From assembly GCA_020744425.1 (NCBI GenBank), contig JAGMUV010000001.1:3286001-3350000 (forward strand): 64,000 nt of DNA, in the 5' to 3' direction. The translations under genes were made by a program, and so were the position numbers. Shown here piece after piece: positions 31,581 to 41,940 of this stretch. Source of the DNA: Dactylonectria macrodidyma (Eukaryota; Ascomycota; Sordariomycetes; Hypocreales; Nectriaceae). The first letter of the stretch is position 1; each line of letters begins with the position of its first letter. Under the pieces are notes generated by a model, which worked only from the letters and a program-made list of their open reading frames with translations, made no database searches and was not told where the DNA came from.

Positions 31581-32363
31581 GCGCTGCTGAGGACGTGAAT
31601 GCGTATAGATCGTCGGCCGGGTTAGGGTTAGGGGCATCTTTCGTGTAGTGGGCCGCTAAAAGCGACCCCGCGAAGACACTCTGAGGTGCAGAATGGCCAG
31701 TCTTATATATTCTGTCGCTTGTTGCAATCCCCTCGCATGCCTGACCCTCTGCCTTATACCTATATTTCACTTCAATTGATGTCCTTCAATTTGCCTGCTA
31801 AATAACTAGCTGGATTCAGTGTTAGAGAAGGGCTGTATCTTTATTATTACTGTCGCTAGATTACTCTGTTTTTATTATCTAACGTTATATTCCATATAGT
31901 ATTATGCGTTTTCTATTGTAAATTATTACTAGAATGCTCTTTCTTATATCTTTATACTTTATAGATATATATTAAAGATTTTAGCAGCATTTTGCTATAC
32001 TTGAGATAGCGGTAGCAATCAAATAGCTTAACAAAAATGGTTTATGCATGCGATCGAAATAAACAACCGCCGAGCTCATCTGTCGAAAGGGTTCGCCGCA
32101 CCTCGAGCCGAAGAACTGGCTGCGTTCTCCCTCTACTAAACCCATATCACTTATCCGCCCTCCTTACGTATCGTTCCTCACCCTCCTGTCACACCGGAAT
32201 GCTCGGCACCGATCTCACCCAGCTCGGACTAAAGAGGCGCCTGTTCTGTGCGATCCTCTTCTGCATTTACCGCCTCGGTAGGATTCTCCGGAGGCCATTT
32301 ATTCAAGATATGTGGCCGGCATGTCTTCTGGGCGCTCATCGAGGCACCAGCACATGAGAGCTG

Positions 32364-32843
32364 TCATGCGCCGCGCCCACTAGAAGAGACTCGACCAAAG
32401 CTGTCCTGGCTCTCAATGGTCATGCCTCCGGCCGGGAGTAAAAGCTCCACCACTTCGAAGTGGCCGTTCCTCAGGGCAGCAAACAACGGCGTCGAACGGT
32501 ACCAATCCTTGATGCCCGGGTCGATTCGCCCATCGGCAAGCAGCGCTTGAACCACATGGTTGTACCCACATCGGGAAGCCAAGAACAACGACGGACGACC
32601 ATGGCTGTCTGCCCTGATAGTTTCGACGCCCAGAGTTGTGAGCAGCAGCTTGACCACTTCGAGGTGTCCATTCTGTGATGGTGCATGCATTGCCGTCCAC
32701 CCATCCTCATCTGTGGCTATAACACTAGCTCCTTTCTCGATGAGCAGTTGGCCACCCACACCAGACCCGGCTCCAACGGGACAACATGCTATCAGAAGAC
32801 TTCCCACCACCCAGATACGTCCCAGGAAAGGACCTAATAGCAA
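32364..32843 (-). pseudogene. Ankyrin-repeat gene fragment next to an LTR
   Basis: The frame encodes four ankyrin repeats: GWTAMHAPSQNGHLEVVKLL, GRPSLFLASRCGYNHVVQAL, RSTPLFAALRNGHFEVVELL, and DSFGRVSS as the start of another. Between them are VIATDED and IRADSH loops typical of NLR-ankyrin proteins. The N-terminus is lost: the frame begins only 21 bp from the solo LTR at 32864, and the first residues are not ankyrin-like. The last repeat is cut at the stop. This fits the tail of an NACHT-ankyrin gene truncated at the LTR. Confidence 0.65.
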
Positions 32844-32863
32844 GGAGCCCAGCTCTGGGGTCT

Positions 32864-33048
32864 TGTCACAACTATCATCAGACTCTCATCAGACTCTAGG
32901 ATCATGTTTGCTTTTTTGTGCTCTCATGATTAGGTCACGAGACCGTCTTTTCCTTCATGTATATAAAGGCTGATTTAGGCCCTTCAAATAGCTAGAAATC
33001 AAGAGCATCTATTCACATCACAATGCACCCTTCCTATCCGATGCAACA
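32864..33048 (+). mobile_element. Second solo LTR, rearranged
   Basis: Same family and orientation as 27105-27319: TGTCACAACTATCATCAGAC at the start, TATATAAAGG near 32960, CCGATGCAACA at the end. It has a duplicated CATCAGACTCT near the 5' end and lacks about 40 bp (the AGGCTCGAGCCCC part). Flanking bases GGTCT and ATGTC do not match, so there is no target duplication. Confidence 0.75.
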
Positions 33049-34110
33049 ATGTCCCTCGATTGCCACGAGTTAGTCGTCCCTGACAGTGTCAGGTAGCTTG
33101 TGACACATGGTTGGCAGCATTCAGCTTACCGTTGAATGCCAGTACTGAGGCAGCCATCTGTGAGATGTCTCAACAGGATGGACTTGGAGGGAGTATGGTT
33201 GATAGAAGATGAGCCGTGTGTCGTACCGCGGGCCATAAATCGAAGCCGCCCATGGAGGCGAGGATAGCACTTACCGAACCTCCCCCACGATTGATTGACG
33301 GTGCCCGGCTCCGATTAACGCACAGGGGCAACTTCCCGAGGGGTATGGAGCGTGCGAGAGTCTACCTAACTATTCCAGTAGCTAGATTATACGAGGCAGA
33401 CGTAGTTCGGGGGGGTTAGATGAACGGTAACTCACATCGTTACATACGACCGTGCCGAAGTCCTCCAGATAGCTTCAAACACTAGATATCTCACAAGCCA
33501 AGCCTCAAACCCTGGCGCAAGCTGTGAGCAAAAACCAATAAATAGAAGCGGCAGCACAAAGTTTGTGTCCTCGTCCTTCCGCCGGTGGAAGCCCTAGCCC
33601 GTATAAACTCTTAGATCCCTTCCTCAAGCCTGGGGCCCTGATCCCGCGGTGTTGCAGTTCGTCTCGATGTTTCCCGCCATCGGCTCCGGAGCTCTCTCTA
33701 GTTGGTTTCCAAGGAACCAACATGCCATCAATGACTTCTTTGCCCATCAGGTCACCGTCAATCTCCGATTCTGCTTCCACATCGGTGGCCGTAGCAGTAG
33801 GTTGGTTCTGCTCCGGTCTAGCAGAGCTCGTTGTAGTTGGCTCGCCAACGCAACCGTGGCAGTTGCTTGAGGTCGATTATGGTGCAGAAGATTAGTCGAA
33901 GCTGCATTGGCCAAGCTGCAAGTTGTGTAAAGTTCGGACTACCTAAGTGGGAACGCAGGAAGAGGCCGCGTTTCCTGGGTGTACCATAGGGGCGGCAATA
34001 GTACATGAGTAGGGCCCCACGGGGCCACAGTCGCAGTAGAGGACGTATCAATGCGCGATGGCACGATGGTTTGAGGTGGAGCAGCGCTCTATCATCCTAG
34101 AACAATAGGC
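33049..34110. other. Intergenic, no supported gene
   Basis: Several overlapping ORFs of 60-110 codons on both strands (for example 33505-33780 minus, 33563-33895 plus) mirror each other in GC-rich DNA. None has a recognisable motif. Confidence 0.45.
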
Positions 34111-34111
34111 C

Positions 34112-34560
34112 TTAGACATTGTCTATTCTAACATGCGGTCTTCGCTCCGTGACAAAATCCCATATAGTTCCTCCATTCTGCCTTGCAACGAGACTATTAC
34201 CATCCTCCCCAATAGCCATCTCCCATAAAGTATTCCAATGTGGACACACCAGTAAGTACCCTCCCTCTGGATGACTCGTTATACTAAATCTCTCCCAACC
34301 CGCCTGATGATCGACATTTGCCACGAAATTCATGTGGAAATTACGTCCCATAAGCTTCCCCGACTTGAGCTCACGGAATCCGAATCATGCGTTTTCTTTG
34401 AAGCAAAACCAACGATTGCCGCCGGTCTGAGTAGTAGTCTTCTCTAATCGCAGTTTCTCGTCCCCGTCTATGCGGGTAATTGCGCGGCCGGAGTCTTTAT
34501 GGACGATTATATACGTCTCGAGAGGCCAAGGTACTGCGTCACGGAGGACACCCACAAGTT
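34112..34560 (-). pseudogene. Fascin-like/beta-trefoil fungal protein, fragment with stop
   Basis: The minus frame reads WPLETYIIVHKDSGRAIT, NRWFCFKENA, a TGA at 34387-34385, FGFRELKSGKLMGRN, GWERFSITSHPEGGYLLVCP and ending GGTIWDFV. These are the recurring motifs of a small fungal protein family of fascin/trefoil-like proteins often seen beside NLR genes (family recalled from motif pattern only). The stop sits where a Trp or Gly is usual, fitting TGG-to-TGA. The upstream end is not defined. It lies directly 3' of the PNP gene on the same strand and could once have been its C-terminal part or a neighbour. Confidence 0.45.
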
Positions 34561-34598
34561 AGGAACCAAGTTAATAAAGTCGTCTAATCGCCATAGGG

Positions 34599-35578
34599 TT
34601 AGCTCCTACTAATCTGGGTGTCCCTTACGGCGACTGGGGGGTTTTCTGTGTCGATGTGGGACAGCAGTTCCTTGGTGCATGCGGCTGCCGCCGCGGCCGC
34701 AAAATGGTGCCAACTGTCATTCTTGTGAGAGTCGGCATAGTCGGAGATGCCGCGGATGACGATGCATGGGAACTCGCTCATCAGACCGGCCGCTTCCATC
34801 TCGAAGCAGAGCACGTCTCCCAGGCCCCGGACGGCTTCGCTCCTCTTCATCGCACTTTTCAGGACACGATCGCCCGACGCAATTAGCCCGTAATGAATCA
34901 CGGGGCGTTCCAACTGACGCGCCACCCTGTCTATTATCTGGGATCGGTCGCAGTTGGCACAGGAAGAGGCACTCAGTGGATGTTGGTAATCTTCGCGGTA
35001 TAAGACGTCAGGATCCGATGGACGGTTGTAAATAGTAAGCCGTGGCCCCTTCCGGACCATGGCCGATAAATGTCCTGGATCTTATTGTCGAGGACTAAAT
35101 GGTCCGATCGCATCTGCTCGACGGCGCTCCTCAGAAGGGGAGGCGGCGGCCACAGGAAGCCCTTCAAATTGAAGCCGGCGTCAGTGTCCTTCCCCAAGTC
35201 ATACTGGACGACACCTCCATGTGGTCCTTCAGGCATGCTAACCACCACGTCCCCTAAACAGATGTCGTTCTTCTCGCTAGGAACTCCACCGTCAATGCCT
35301 ACGAGGAAACGCCACTTGATGGATGGGAACGTGCGGGACATGTTCGCGGCAACGGTCGCGGCGGCGCCCTTCCCCTGCTGGCCAGGTAAGCAGGCGAGGA
35401 CGACGTTATGGCCGTGCAGATCGCCAAGGGTGTAAATGTTGGAGTCTCCTGGGGTTCCCAAATGGTCGTGTTCTCGGTCGAGCATAAAGCGAACAGCGCT
35501 CCTTTCAAAACTCATAGCGCACACCACAGCGACGGTATAGTCCTCATGGGTCTTTGGGCTTAAGGATTCTCGTTGCAT
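34599..35578 (-). pseudogene. PNP_UDP nucleoside-phosphorylase-like gene with one frameshift
   Basis: Starts at MQRESLSPKTHEDYTVAVVC (35578). The first frame covers the phosphorylase core: AVVCAMSFERSAVRFMLD, GDLHGHNVVLACLPGQQGKG, WRFLVGIDGGVP and DICLGDVVVSMP. Near 35060-35080 the frame must change by one base to reach the second half: HYGLIASGDRVLKS, VLCFEMEAAGLMSEFPCIVI and RGISDYADSHKN, all diagnostic of this family. A single lost base explains it; a sequencing error is possible. In fungi this domain is a common N-terminal effector of NLR proteins, but here the protein stops after the domain with no NACHT or repeat part. The domain cleaves nucleosides in enzymes of the wider family. Confidence 0.75.
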
Positions 35579-36693
35579 GGTGGCGATTTGATTCGTGTGA
35601 AGATATCTTCGCCGGCACCGTAATACTCGTTTGCAGAAACGAAGACACAGCTTTGTCATGTGAAGTGGATGAGCCGTCCAACAGTAATGTAGTGGAAAGA
35701 GGTGCGGGGTAGATAGCCTTAGTCACTTAAGAGCTTGGCAGTCGGGAGAGCCAAATCTGCAAACTCCCCTTAGTTCAGAGGGATGCGGGTAGACTGGGTC
35801 AACGAAGTCCTTGAGGAACGAGGCATACAGCCGCTTGGGAAGCCTAGGCTCTGGCTGCTGTAGAGTCGTCTGCGCCATCTCCTGTTAGTCGCCGACTTGC
35901 GTCAGGGAACGTCCCCATACCTTGTCTGGTTGTTCTACCTTCTCTCGACTCCGGGTTGTGCGTCCGTTCGCGTCAGTCGGGCCCTCTTCGCCGGCAATGG
36001 ATCGCTTTCAGGTGTTGGGTCGAGTTGCCTCTTCACGGTCCGCGCCTTAGTGATTCCGCCATTCATAACAGAGAATTGTACTGATACATGTAGGAAGGTT
36101 GGGTTTTCTATCAGCGCTCAGGCTGGCTGACAGGATGGCCTGCTGAGAGCCGCCGCAAGGCCGCAGGTTTCGTCGCATGCTGTCACAGTGTCGCAGAGAT
36201 ATGTGTGTTTTGGTTAAGGTGATCATTTAGGCCGGGCACTTATAAAATCTCTACTATTTCAGGCCGCAAAGGCTATTGGGGCGGCTATTACTGATGATTA
36301 TTAGGAACCTGCTGCCGGTTGTATCTGTAAGCCGCTGCCTCTGTCAATTGTTGAATCAAGATGTCACTTGCTCTGCAAAGTCCCTGTGGCCCATCCAACC
36401 TACGCTCGAACTAACTAGAAGGTCTTGTGTGCTCTGTCGCAGCCTCAGCCACGGTGCCCTCTGCCCACCCCCCCAAACTCCCAGAACGAGTCTTATCGTA
36501 CTCTGCGTTTGTACAAGGGGACCTCAGGCCCCCCTCTGGATGGCTTCTCTCAGTGTACTTAGGATGGCAAGCAGGCTGCCGTCTGCCGTCCGTCGTCTGC
36601 ATCCACTCGTAAAACTCCTTCTCCCGCAAGCGAAGACTGTCTAATCCATATAAACCTAGGTAGCCGGGCCAGTGAAAGTGTCATCAGCCCTCC
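35579..36693. other. Intergenic, no supported gene
   Basis: Promoter of the PNP gene and 3' flank of the protease gene. ORFs at 35897-36130 and 36276-36644 show no known motif. Confidence 0.5.
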
Positions 36694-39600
36694 TCAAATA
36701 CCAGGTGCGCCAGACGGAGCCGACGGCGCCGAATACTTGGCGAGCGTGAAGCCCTGCCCATGGCGGCTACCGAATTGTGTATCAGAGCCGGCTGGAACAG
36801 CATCGTCGCCTGGTGTTGAGGCCGGAAGCTTGGTGTCGTGCTCCCTGGAACTGGTCTGGTGCAGGGCGACGCTTTTGAAGTCTTGGGACACCTGCTGAAG
36901 GGAGGCATCACCGTAGTGGCCACCAGCCTGCTTAAGCATGTCTCCAACCCCGTGATTGCTTCCTTTGAGTGGCTGGCCATTCGTCGAAACCATGAACTGG
37001 ATCGTGTCATTGCCTTCCGCGTGATTTTCGATGTTGCTGATTTGCGACTCCAAACGCGCATCAACATTTGAACAGAAGTCCAGCCCGCGGCGCAAAGTCC
37101 TGGCTTCATGTTGAAGCTTAGAAAGCGACGCCTGGGCTTCTGCGGACACTGCCGTCGAATCGCGGCCCAGGCGCTCCCTGAGCCTGTTCTGACGCTCTTC
37201 GAGATGGGCCAGCGTGAAGCGCATATGATGCATACGACCCTCTAGTCCTTCGCCAAAATTCATTTCAGAGGTTGAGCCAAGGTCTTGGTCCGTTTGGGAC
37301 GCGTAGGCGCCATTGAAGAAATCAACCTGGGCCTGTTCGATTTGCTGGGAAAGAAGTGTGCAGAATTGGAGAGCCTTTTCCGTCCTCAATCGGTCTTCTT
37401 TCATATGATGAAGAACGGCAGTATCTGGATTCGTACTAGCAGTAGTGCGTTGAGTCAGAACGTCGAGCTTCTGCTGAATGTCTTCTAGATGAGCCTCCAA
37501 ATCAAAGGTCGTGGTGGCAATCGAATCTTGACAGGCCTGTATAGCCTCAGCACCAGCAGCGGATGCGCGACTAAACATAGGTTACTGGTTAGCAGGGTCG
37601 GTCGATTGGCGAAGCAACACACTCACAGGTTTGCGAAGCTGAGTGCGACGGTTATGATGGATTTATATCCAATTAGCTGCTGCCGAAAGCCTTCGATGCC
37701 GTCGCCGCCGCCGCATTTGAGCTTGAGCCAGTCGCGGAAACTCGCACGGTCAGGGCCAGAGCGGCGACAATACGTCAGAAGCTCTTCCTTGACGTCGTCG
37801 CAGGACTTGCGGCACTGTTCTAGCGTGAGTTTGAGGGCGGTAAGGTCTATGTCAAGGCTAACATCGCCCATCTCGGAGAGTTCCTGCAAAACCAAGGTCA
37901 GGCCCGAAAGCTCTGTCAGCAGCTCACGGACTTGGCGGGGGAGGGATTTGAAGTTCTGAATCTCCTTGAGGAGTTTGCTGCTGGAGTTGAAGGCGAAGAC
38001 TGCCAGGGTCAAAATGCCCGAAATTAATCCAACCGGCTCAGCGTTGGGAGATGGGACGCCATACTGCATGTCGCGATTCCTCTGCATGTGGTGCTCATCG
38101 AGCCAGCCAGAGAAGCCGTCGATCTCGGACGAGGCCATGCCAGTTATGCTAGGCACCTTTTCAGAAGTAATGGCCGGGGGTCCTAGTGACTGGCGGTTGG
38201 TTTGAGGGCCTGGCGGCTGGACGGTGGTACGGGGCGTTGCAGCAAGTTGTCCTTCGTCTTCCTGCGTAGAGCGGCTCGCTCTGCTGCCAGTGCCGCTGTC
38301 TGTAGTTGGCTCGGTGTCAACCATAGGCGGTCTCGCTGCAATTCTGTGTTCGCTGTTCCTCCAGGCGTGCCAAGCGTTGTTCGTTTTTGCTTTGTCCTTA
38401 CGTGGACGGCGAAACAAATCAAGGCCGTCATCGTCGCCACTCTCTTTAGGTTCCTCAACCTGAGTGGGCTTCGGCACAGCGGCTCTCCGCGCACTAATCT
38501 CCCGGATGATCTCGTCCGCGGGAATGATATACGCGATTTTCGCTTCCTTGCTCGCAGCCGCGACAAAACCGCAAATCTTCTTCGTGTCCCGATTGACTAC
38601 TAGCGAGCCGCAGTCTCCTTCGCTCACAGCATTCGGAAATCTGGCCGGATAGAGTTTAACAAATTTGCTGCTGTATGGTAGTCGCATAAAGGTCGGCCGT
38701 CCTTCTAGCGAGCCGTGCATAACGCCAAGGGACGGCGTGGTGAGCGAGACCAGGACCTGCCCGGGTATAATGCGCTGAACGTTCTCCGTCGACATCAAAC
38801 AGAGCCCTGTATGGAACGACTGGCTCTGGGGAAGAGGGATAAGAGCGAAGTCGTGCTCTGGTGAGAATATATGAAAGCCGTCGGCGCCAGGAAGTGGCTG
38901 AGGAGAATACGGCTGCTCAACTTCGGCCATACTTGAAGGGCGTGTTTGGATGATGTCGTCCATGATATCGTCAGAGTCTTGCGACGATGACAACCCAGCG
39001 TCAAGGTTTGGCGGTGTGACACTTCCAGCTCTCAGGGCCTCTGATCCAGAGTCCGATTCCGAGTCTTCCACATTCTCTTCAGGCTCTTCCGGCGGACGAG
39101 GCATGAAGATGTGAGCCGGGGAGACAAGAAAGATATCCCGGCCCACCATCACAGCGCAGCTTAGTGTTCCTGCCCTAAACGTCTCTTCGGTATCGTTCGT
39201 TGCGACAATCGAAAGGAGGGTGCCATTCCTGACGCCGCTGACATCGCTGATATCGCTGACGTCGTCTGTAGTCCTTGGGGCGGGTCGTCGTATCTCGAAT
39301 CTGGGGCATTTATATACCAAGTCCGTATCAGACATCTTCTCGTTTTTCCCAGTCAATGTGATTTCTTGGGTTCGAGGTGGCCAGTCCCAGTGATCAATCT
39401 TGAGGCCAGTGTACTCCTGTAACAGGGGACTTCGCCTGAGGTGCTTCACTACGGCTTTTCTTTGCCTTTCAGTGGAACCCGCTAGCATCAGATAAGCGGC
39501 ACTGGTCTCGAGTGTCTGACCTCGGATAAAGATGTCGATGAGTAGAAGTGCAGATCGTGGAATGGAGCGGCATTGGGACACTCGTAGACAAGCAACCTCA

Positions 39601-39737
39601 ACGATGCTTTTGAAGGGCTCTCTGTCGGGATCATTTACCTCCCAGCACATCATGCCGCCTTGTCTCCCCCTATAATTGCCGCGGTATGGCGCCAAGTCGG
39701 TAATGAAAGCTTCTTCGTCTCTCCTGAAGATGTTCAT
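36694..39737 (-). CDS. Chymotrypsin-fold (Cys-nucleophile?) protease fused to PigL_N/STAND-type domain
   Basis: 995 aa from exons 39737-37627 and 37570-36694; the 56-bp intron (branch TGCTAAC) joins SFANL to RASAAG in phase. Residues about 185-405 look like a trypsin-like fold: His209 in LVSPAHIF, Asp296 in EHDFALIPL and EGDCGSLVV at 373-381, where Cys376 occupies the place of the usual Ser in GDSGG. A later AAASKE...IAYIIPADEI matches the last strands. An acidic insert (about 215-290) separates His and Asp. After a low-complexity linker (430-560), residues about 565 to 790 form a helical PigL_N-like domain: GLISGILTLAVFAFNSSSKL, LPRQVRELLTELSGLTLVLQ, then ATTTFDLEAHLEDIQQKL. This domain typically heads fungal NLR (STAND) proteins. 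The C-terminus is Gly/Ser-rich without NACHT. Likely a signalling protease in incompatibility or cell death (inference). Confidence 0.75.
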
Positions 39738-40133
39738 GATAAGAGCTGAACTGTAGATGGCCAGTAGCCGCAGACTCTTATTATGAGAAGATGGTTGTAC
39801 TTGGAAGGCAAAACAGTTGAGTTGCTGTGGGGAGTTCGAATTCGAGTTGGTTAAATCGAGCGGGGTAGCAGCACAGCCGCCGCCCCTTGTCCCCGGCAGC
39901 CAAAGAGGGACGAGAACGTGTCAGTCAGCCTCACCTTTTTTATGCTGTCAGCCCTGCGCTATGGTGACCTGGTGATCTGAGAATTCAGCTTTCGTTCGCC
40001 GAGGTACAAAGGAGCCGGTTTGCCCCTTTGCAAGTTCCCATTCCAACTTCTTCACAATACCTACGTGCGTTTCAACGCTTTGCCATAAACATTCACTTTC
40101 CGCCCTTATTCTCCTGTCAAAAAGACCGTTCTG
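39738..40133. promoter_or_regulatory. 396-bp divergent promoter region
   Basis: The protease-PigL_N gene (minus) and the 350-aa membrane-anchored protein (plus) start 396 bp apart and point away from each other. The interval is pyrimidine-rich toward the plus gene (TTCCGCCCTTATTCTCCTG). No specific factor site can be assigned. Shared control is likely but unproven. Confidence 0.45.
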
Positions 40134-41186
40134 ATGGTGCAGCTGGATCATGTTTGCTCACCTATTCCTTCAGCCAACCTACTCCGTCTTGCACATACCT
40201 TCTGGGCGGCGAGCCCGACAGGAGAGAACTCTCCAACCTGTCTCCAGCCATACTCCGAGTATTATGCCGAACAATGCAAGACCTTCTATCACGGACTTGG
40301 GGCAAATCTTCCATTCGAAAAGCACGAGGGTATCATTCAGCTAGGCCAGCAGATACTCCAGGGCTTGACACGAGAACAGGTCGTTCAGAGCCTCCATAAC
40401 AATTGCCCAGAAACAGTGGCAAACGCGCGGTTAGATAAAGTCAAGATCATCAATGGAGCTGTTGACCTCACTGCACGACTTATCCTAATGGTTGATGTGG
40501 GGAAGCCAGTGACGAACAGAATGTGGACAGGACGAGCTTACCGGTCTTGGGATAAGGGCACTATCCGCGATTTCACAGCCAGCATCTTCTCCGTGCAAAG
40601 ATCGAATCCACACGATAGCGTTCAACTGGATAGAGATTTTAACGCTCGCAACCTTGACGTTATTGGTGGTCTTAAGGTCGAGCTTACGAACAACCTCCTC
40701 GACCACCTGAAAGTCATCGATATTGAGGGTGAAACCACTGTAATGATCTTCCACCACGCTTCTTTCCTTCAGAGCCAGGAGAGGGATCTATTCCCAGATA
40801 ACTTCGTCTATGAGACATTACAGACGCTCGCACTACTCTTCCCACAGAACCAGTGGTATAAAAAGAGCACAGATTGGTATCACAAGGCTCTCAAGCCCAT
40901 GACGAACGATGCGGACACAGCTGTGTTGGAGTGCGGACCATTGACTATGACAAACATTGACGAATACCAATTTTGGCATGATAGGCTCGTAAGGCTGAAG
41001 GTGGTCTTTGACCAAACCAAGCCCAAAAACCTGCGCCAGTGGTGGAATGATCGAAGAGAGGGCACGCAGTGGTATGCTTTGTGGGTTGCAGTCGGGTTCA
41101 CTGCTTTCTTTGGACTGGTTCAAAGTATTGAAGGGGCACTTCAGGTGTACAAATCCTATCATCCCGAAGGAGAAGGAGATGGATAG
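40134..41186 (+). CDS. Fungal conserved protein with C-terminal membrane helix, unknown function
   Basis: Single-exon gene of 350 aa. The cytosolic part has recurring motifs of a large but uncharacterised fungal family: FYHGLGANLPFEKHEGI, LTARLILMVDVG, WTGRAYRSWDKGTIRDF, FNARNLDVIGGLKVELTNNL, IFHHASFL, LPQNQW-like LFPQNQWYKK and NIDEYQFWHDRLVRLKVVFD. RQWWNDRREGTQWYALWVA leads into one hydrophobic helix (VGFTAFFGLVQSIEGALQVY) near the C-terminus, so the protein is probably tail-anchored. It reads away from the protease gene across a short shared promoter. I know this family only as hypothetical proteins, often near NLR-type genes. Intact, with normal stop. Confidence 0.75.
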   Translation: MVQLDHVCSPIPSANLLRLAHTFWAASPTGENSPTCLQPYSEYYAEQCKTFYHGLGANLPFEKHEGIIQLGQQILQGLTREQVVQSLHNNCPETVANARLDKVKIINGAVDLTARLILMVDVGKPVTNRMWTGRAYRSWDKGTIRDFTASIFSVQRSNPHDSVQLDRDFNARNLDVIGGLKVELTNNLLDHLKVIDIEGETTVMIFHHASFLQSQERDLFPDNFVYETLQTLALLFPQNQWYKKSTDWYHKALKPMTNDADTAVLECGPLTMTNIDEYQFWHDRLVRLKVVFDQTKPKNLRQWWNDRREGTQWYALWVAVGFTAFFGLVQSIEGALQVYKSYHPEGEGDG

Positions 41187-41747
41187 GGTTGAAAATTTCA
41201 TGTGGCATATATCATTTCGCTGTTTCCTAATATCCATCCAGCTCGCAGCCAGCATCATCTCCCGATACTGCTTCAGCGCGGCGAGCCATCCAGACTCTAC
41301 AGCAAAGTTAATGCTTCCTAGATCAAGCGACTGGAATTCTTCATCGCAAACGCATTAGCCAGGACCGGGAAAAATTTAGGCATTTGCCACTTATGCCAAT
41401 ACCTACATCTTCAACGACGCCGCTGTTGGGATGCCGGATTCCAAGAGTCCAAGCTGGCATATGCGGCCCTGTGAGCGGTTCGGTTCTCGAGCCTGGCAGT
41501 AGCGTCGAGTAAAGATCATGTGATTTGCTTCACTCCCCTTTAGAAACAGCACCTGGTTTAGGACTTAGGGCGATTGGGACAAGCCATCGGAAGGAAAACT
41601 GCAAAGGAGGGCGTTCGAGACTAGGCCGCACCCGAGGTTACACAGTCGGGGCTTCGCGGTATCCCCACGTCGAGGTAGAAGGTTAGCAGCACGACCACCT
41701 GCATCTAAGACGCTGCTCTAAGGCTACTTAGGACTTCATAGAGGCAA
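41187..41747. other. Intergenic, no supported gene
   Basis: 3' flank of the membrane-anchored protein. No feature seen before the HET-like fragment. Confidence 0.5.
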
Positions 41748-41940
41748 AGGACAAAATTAGTCCACTTTTCCGCCGTAATTAGTTTCACAGAATGTAGACT
41801 GTCCAAGAAGTGGTCCTCCTAACGGGTCACAAAGTCGAGGTCTACTGCGGCGACTCGTCCATCGGCTAGTTGACGCTCTGGATTGCAACGGACGTCCTGA
41901 GCGCTATTAAGTACAAGTTGGGAGACTGGGAGCCGGCCAT
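41748..41940 (+). pseudogene. 193-bp nonsense-mutated copy of the HET gene interior
   Basis: Aligns without gaps to 45532-45724 inside the intact HET gene. Many of the differences are transitions of RIP type, and all three Trp codons covered (NWF, MWT, DWL in the intact gene) have become TAG. Nothing of the HET gene is visible on either side, so this is a short duplicated fragment. Confidence 0.88.

Larger units (their letters stand above)
30768..32363. other. Intergenic with duplications and GC-rich repeat
   Basis: Holds the 112-bp direct duplication (30931-31150), a GC-rich repeat block with a 24-nt poly-G (31360-31580), and AT-rich DNA at 31780-32030. No gene motif is convincing in 32037-32357. 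Confidence 0.5.

Noticed and set aside
31619..31634. Telomeric repeat (GGGTTAGGGTTAGGGG)
   Set aside because: Only two TTAGGG units, inside a GC-rich repeat; too short for a telomere or telomere scar.
27105..33048. A complete LTR retrotransposon between the two related LTRs
   Set aside because: The interior has no gag-pol but an ordinary membrane-protein gene, and the left LTR has its own target duplication on both sides.
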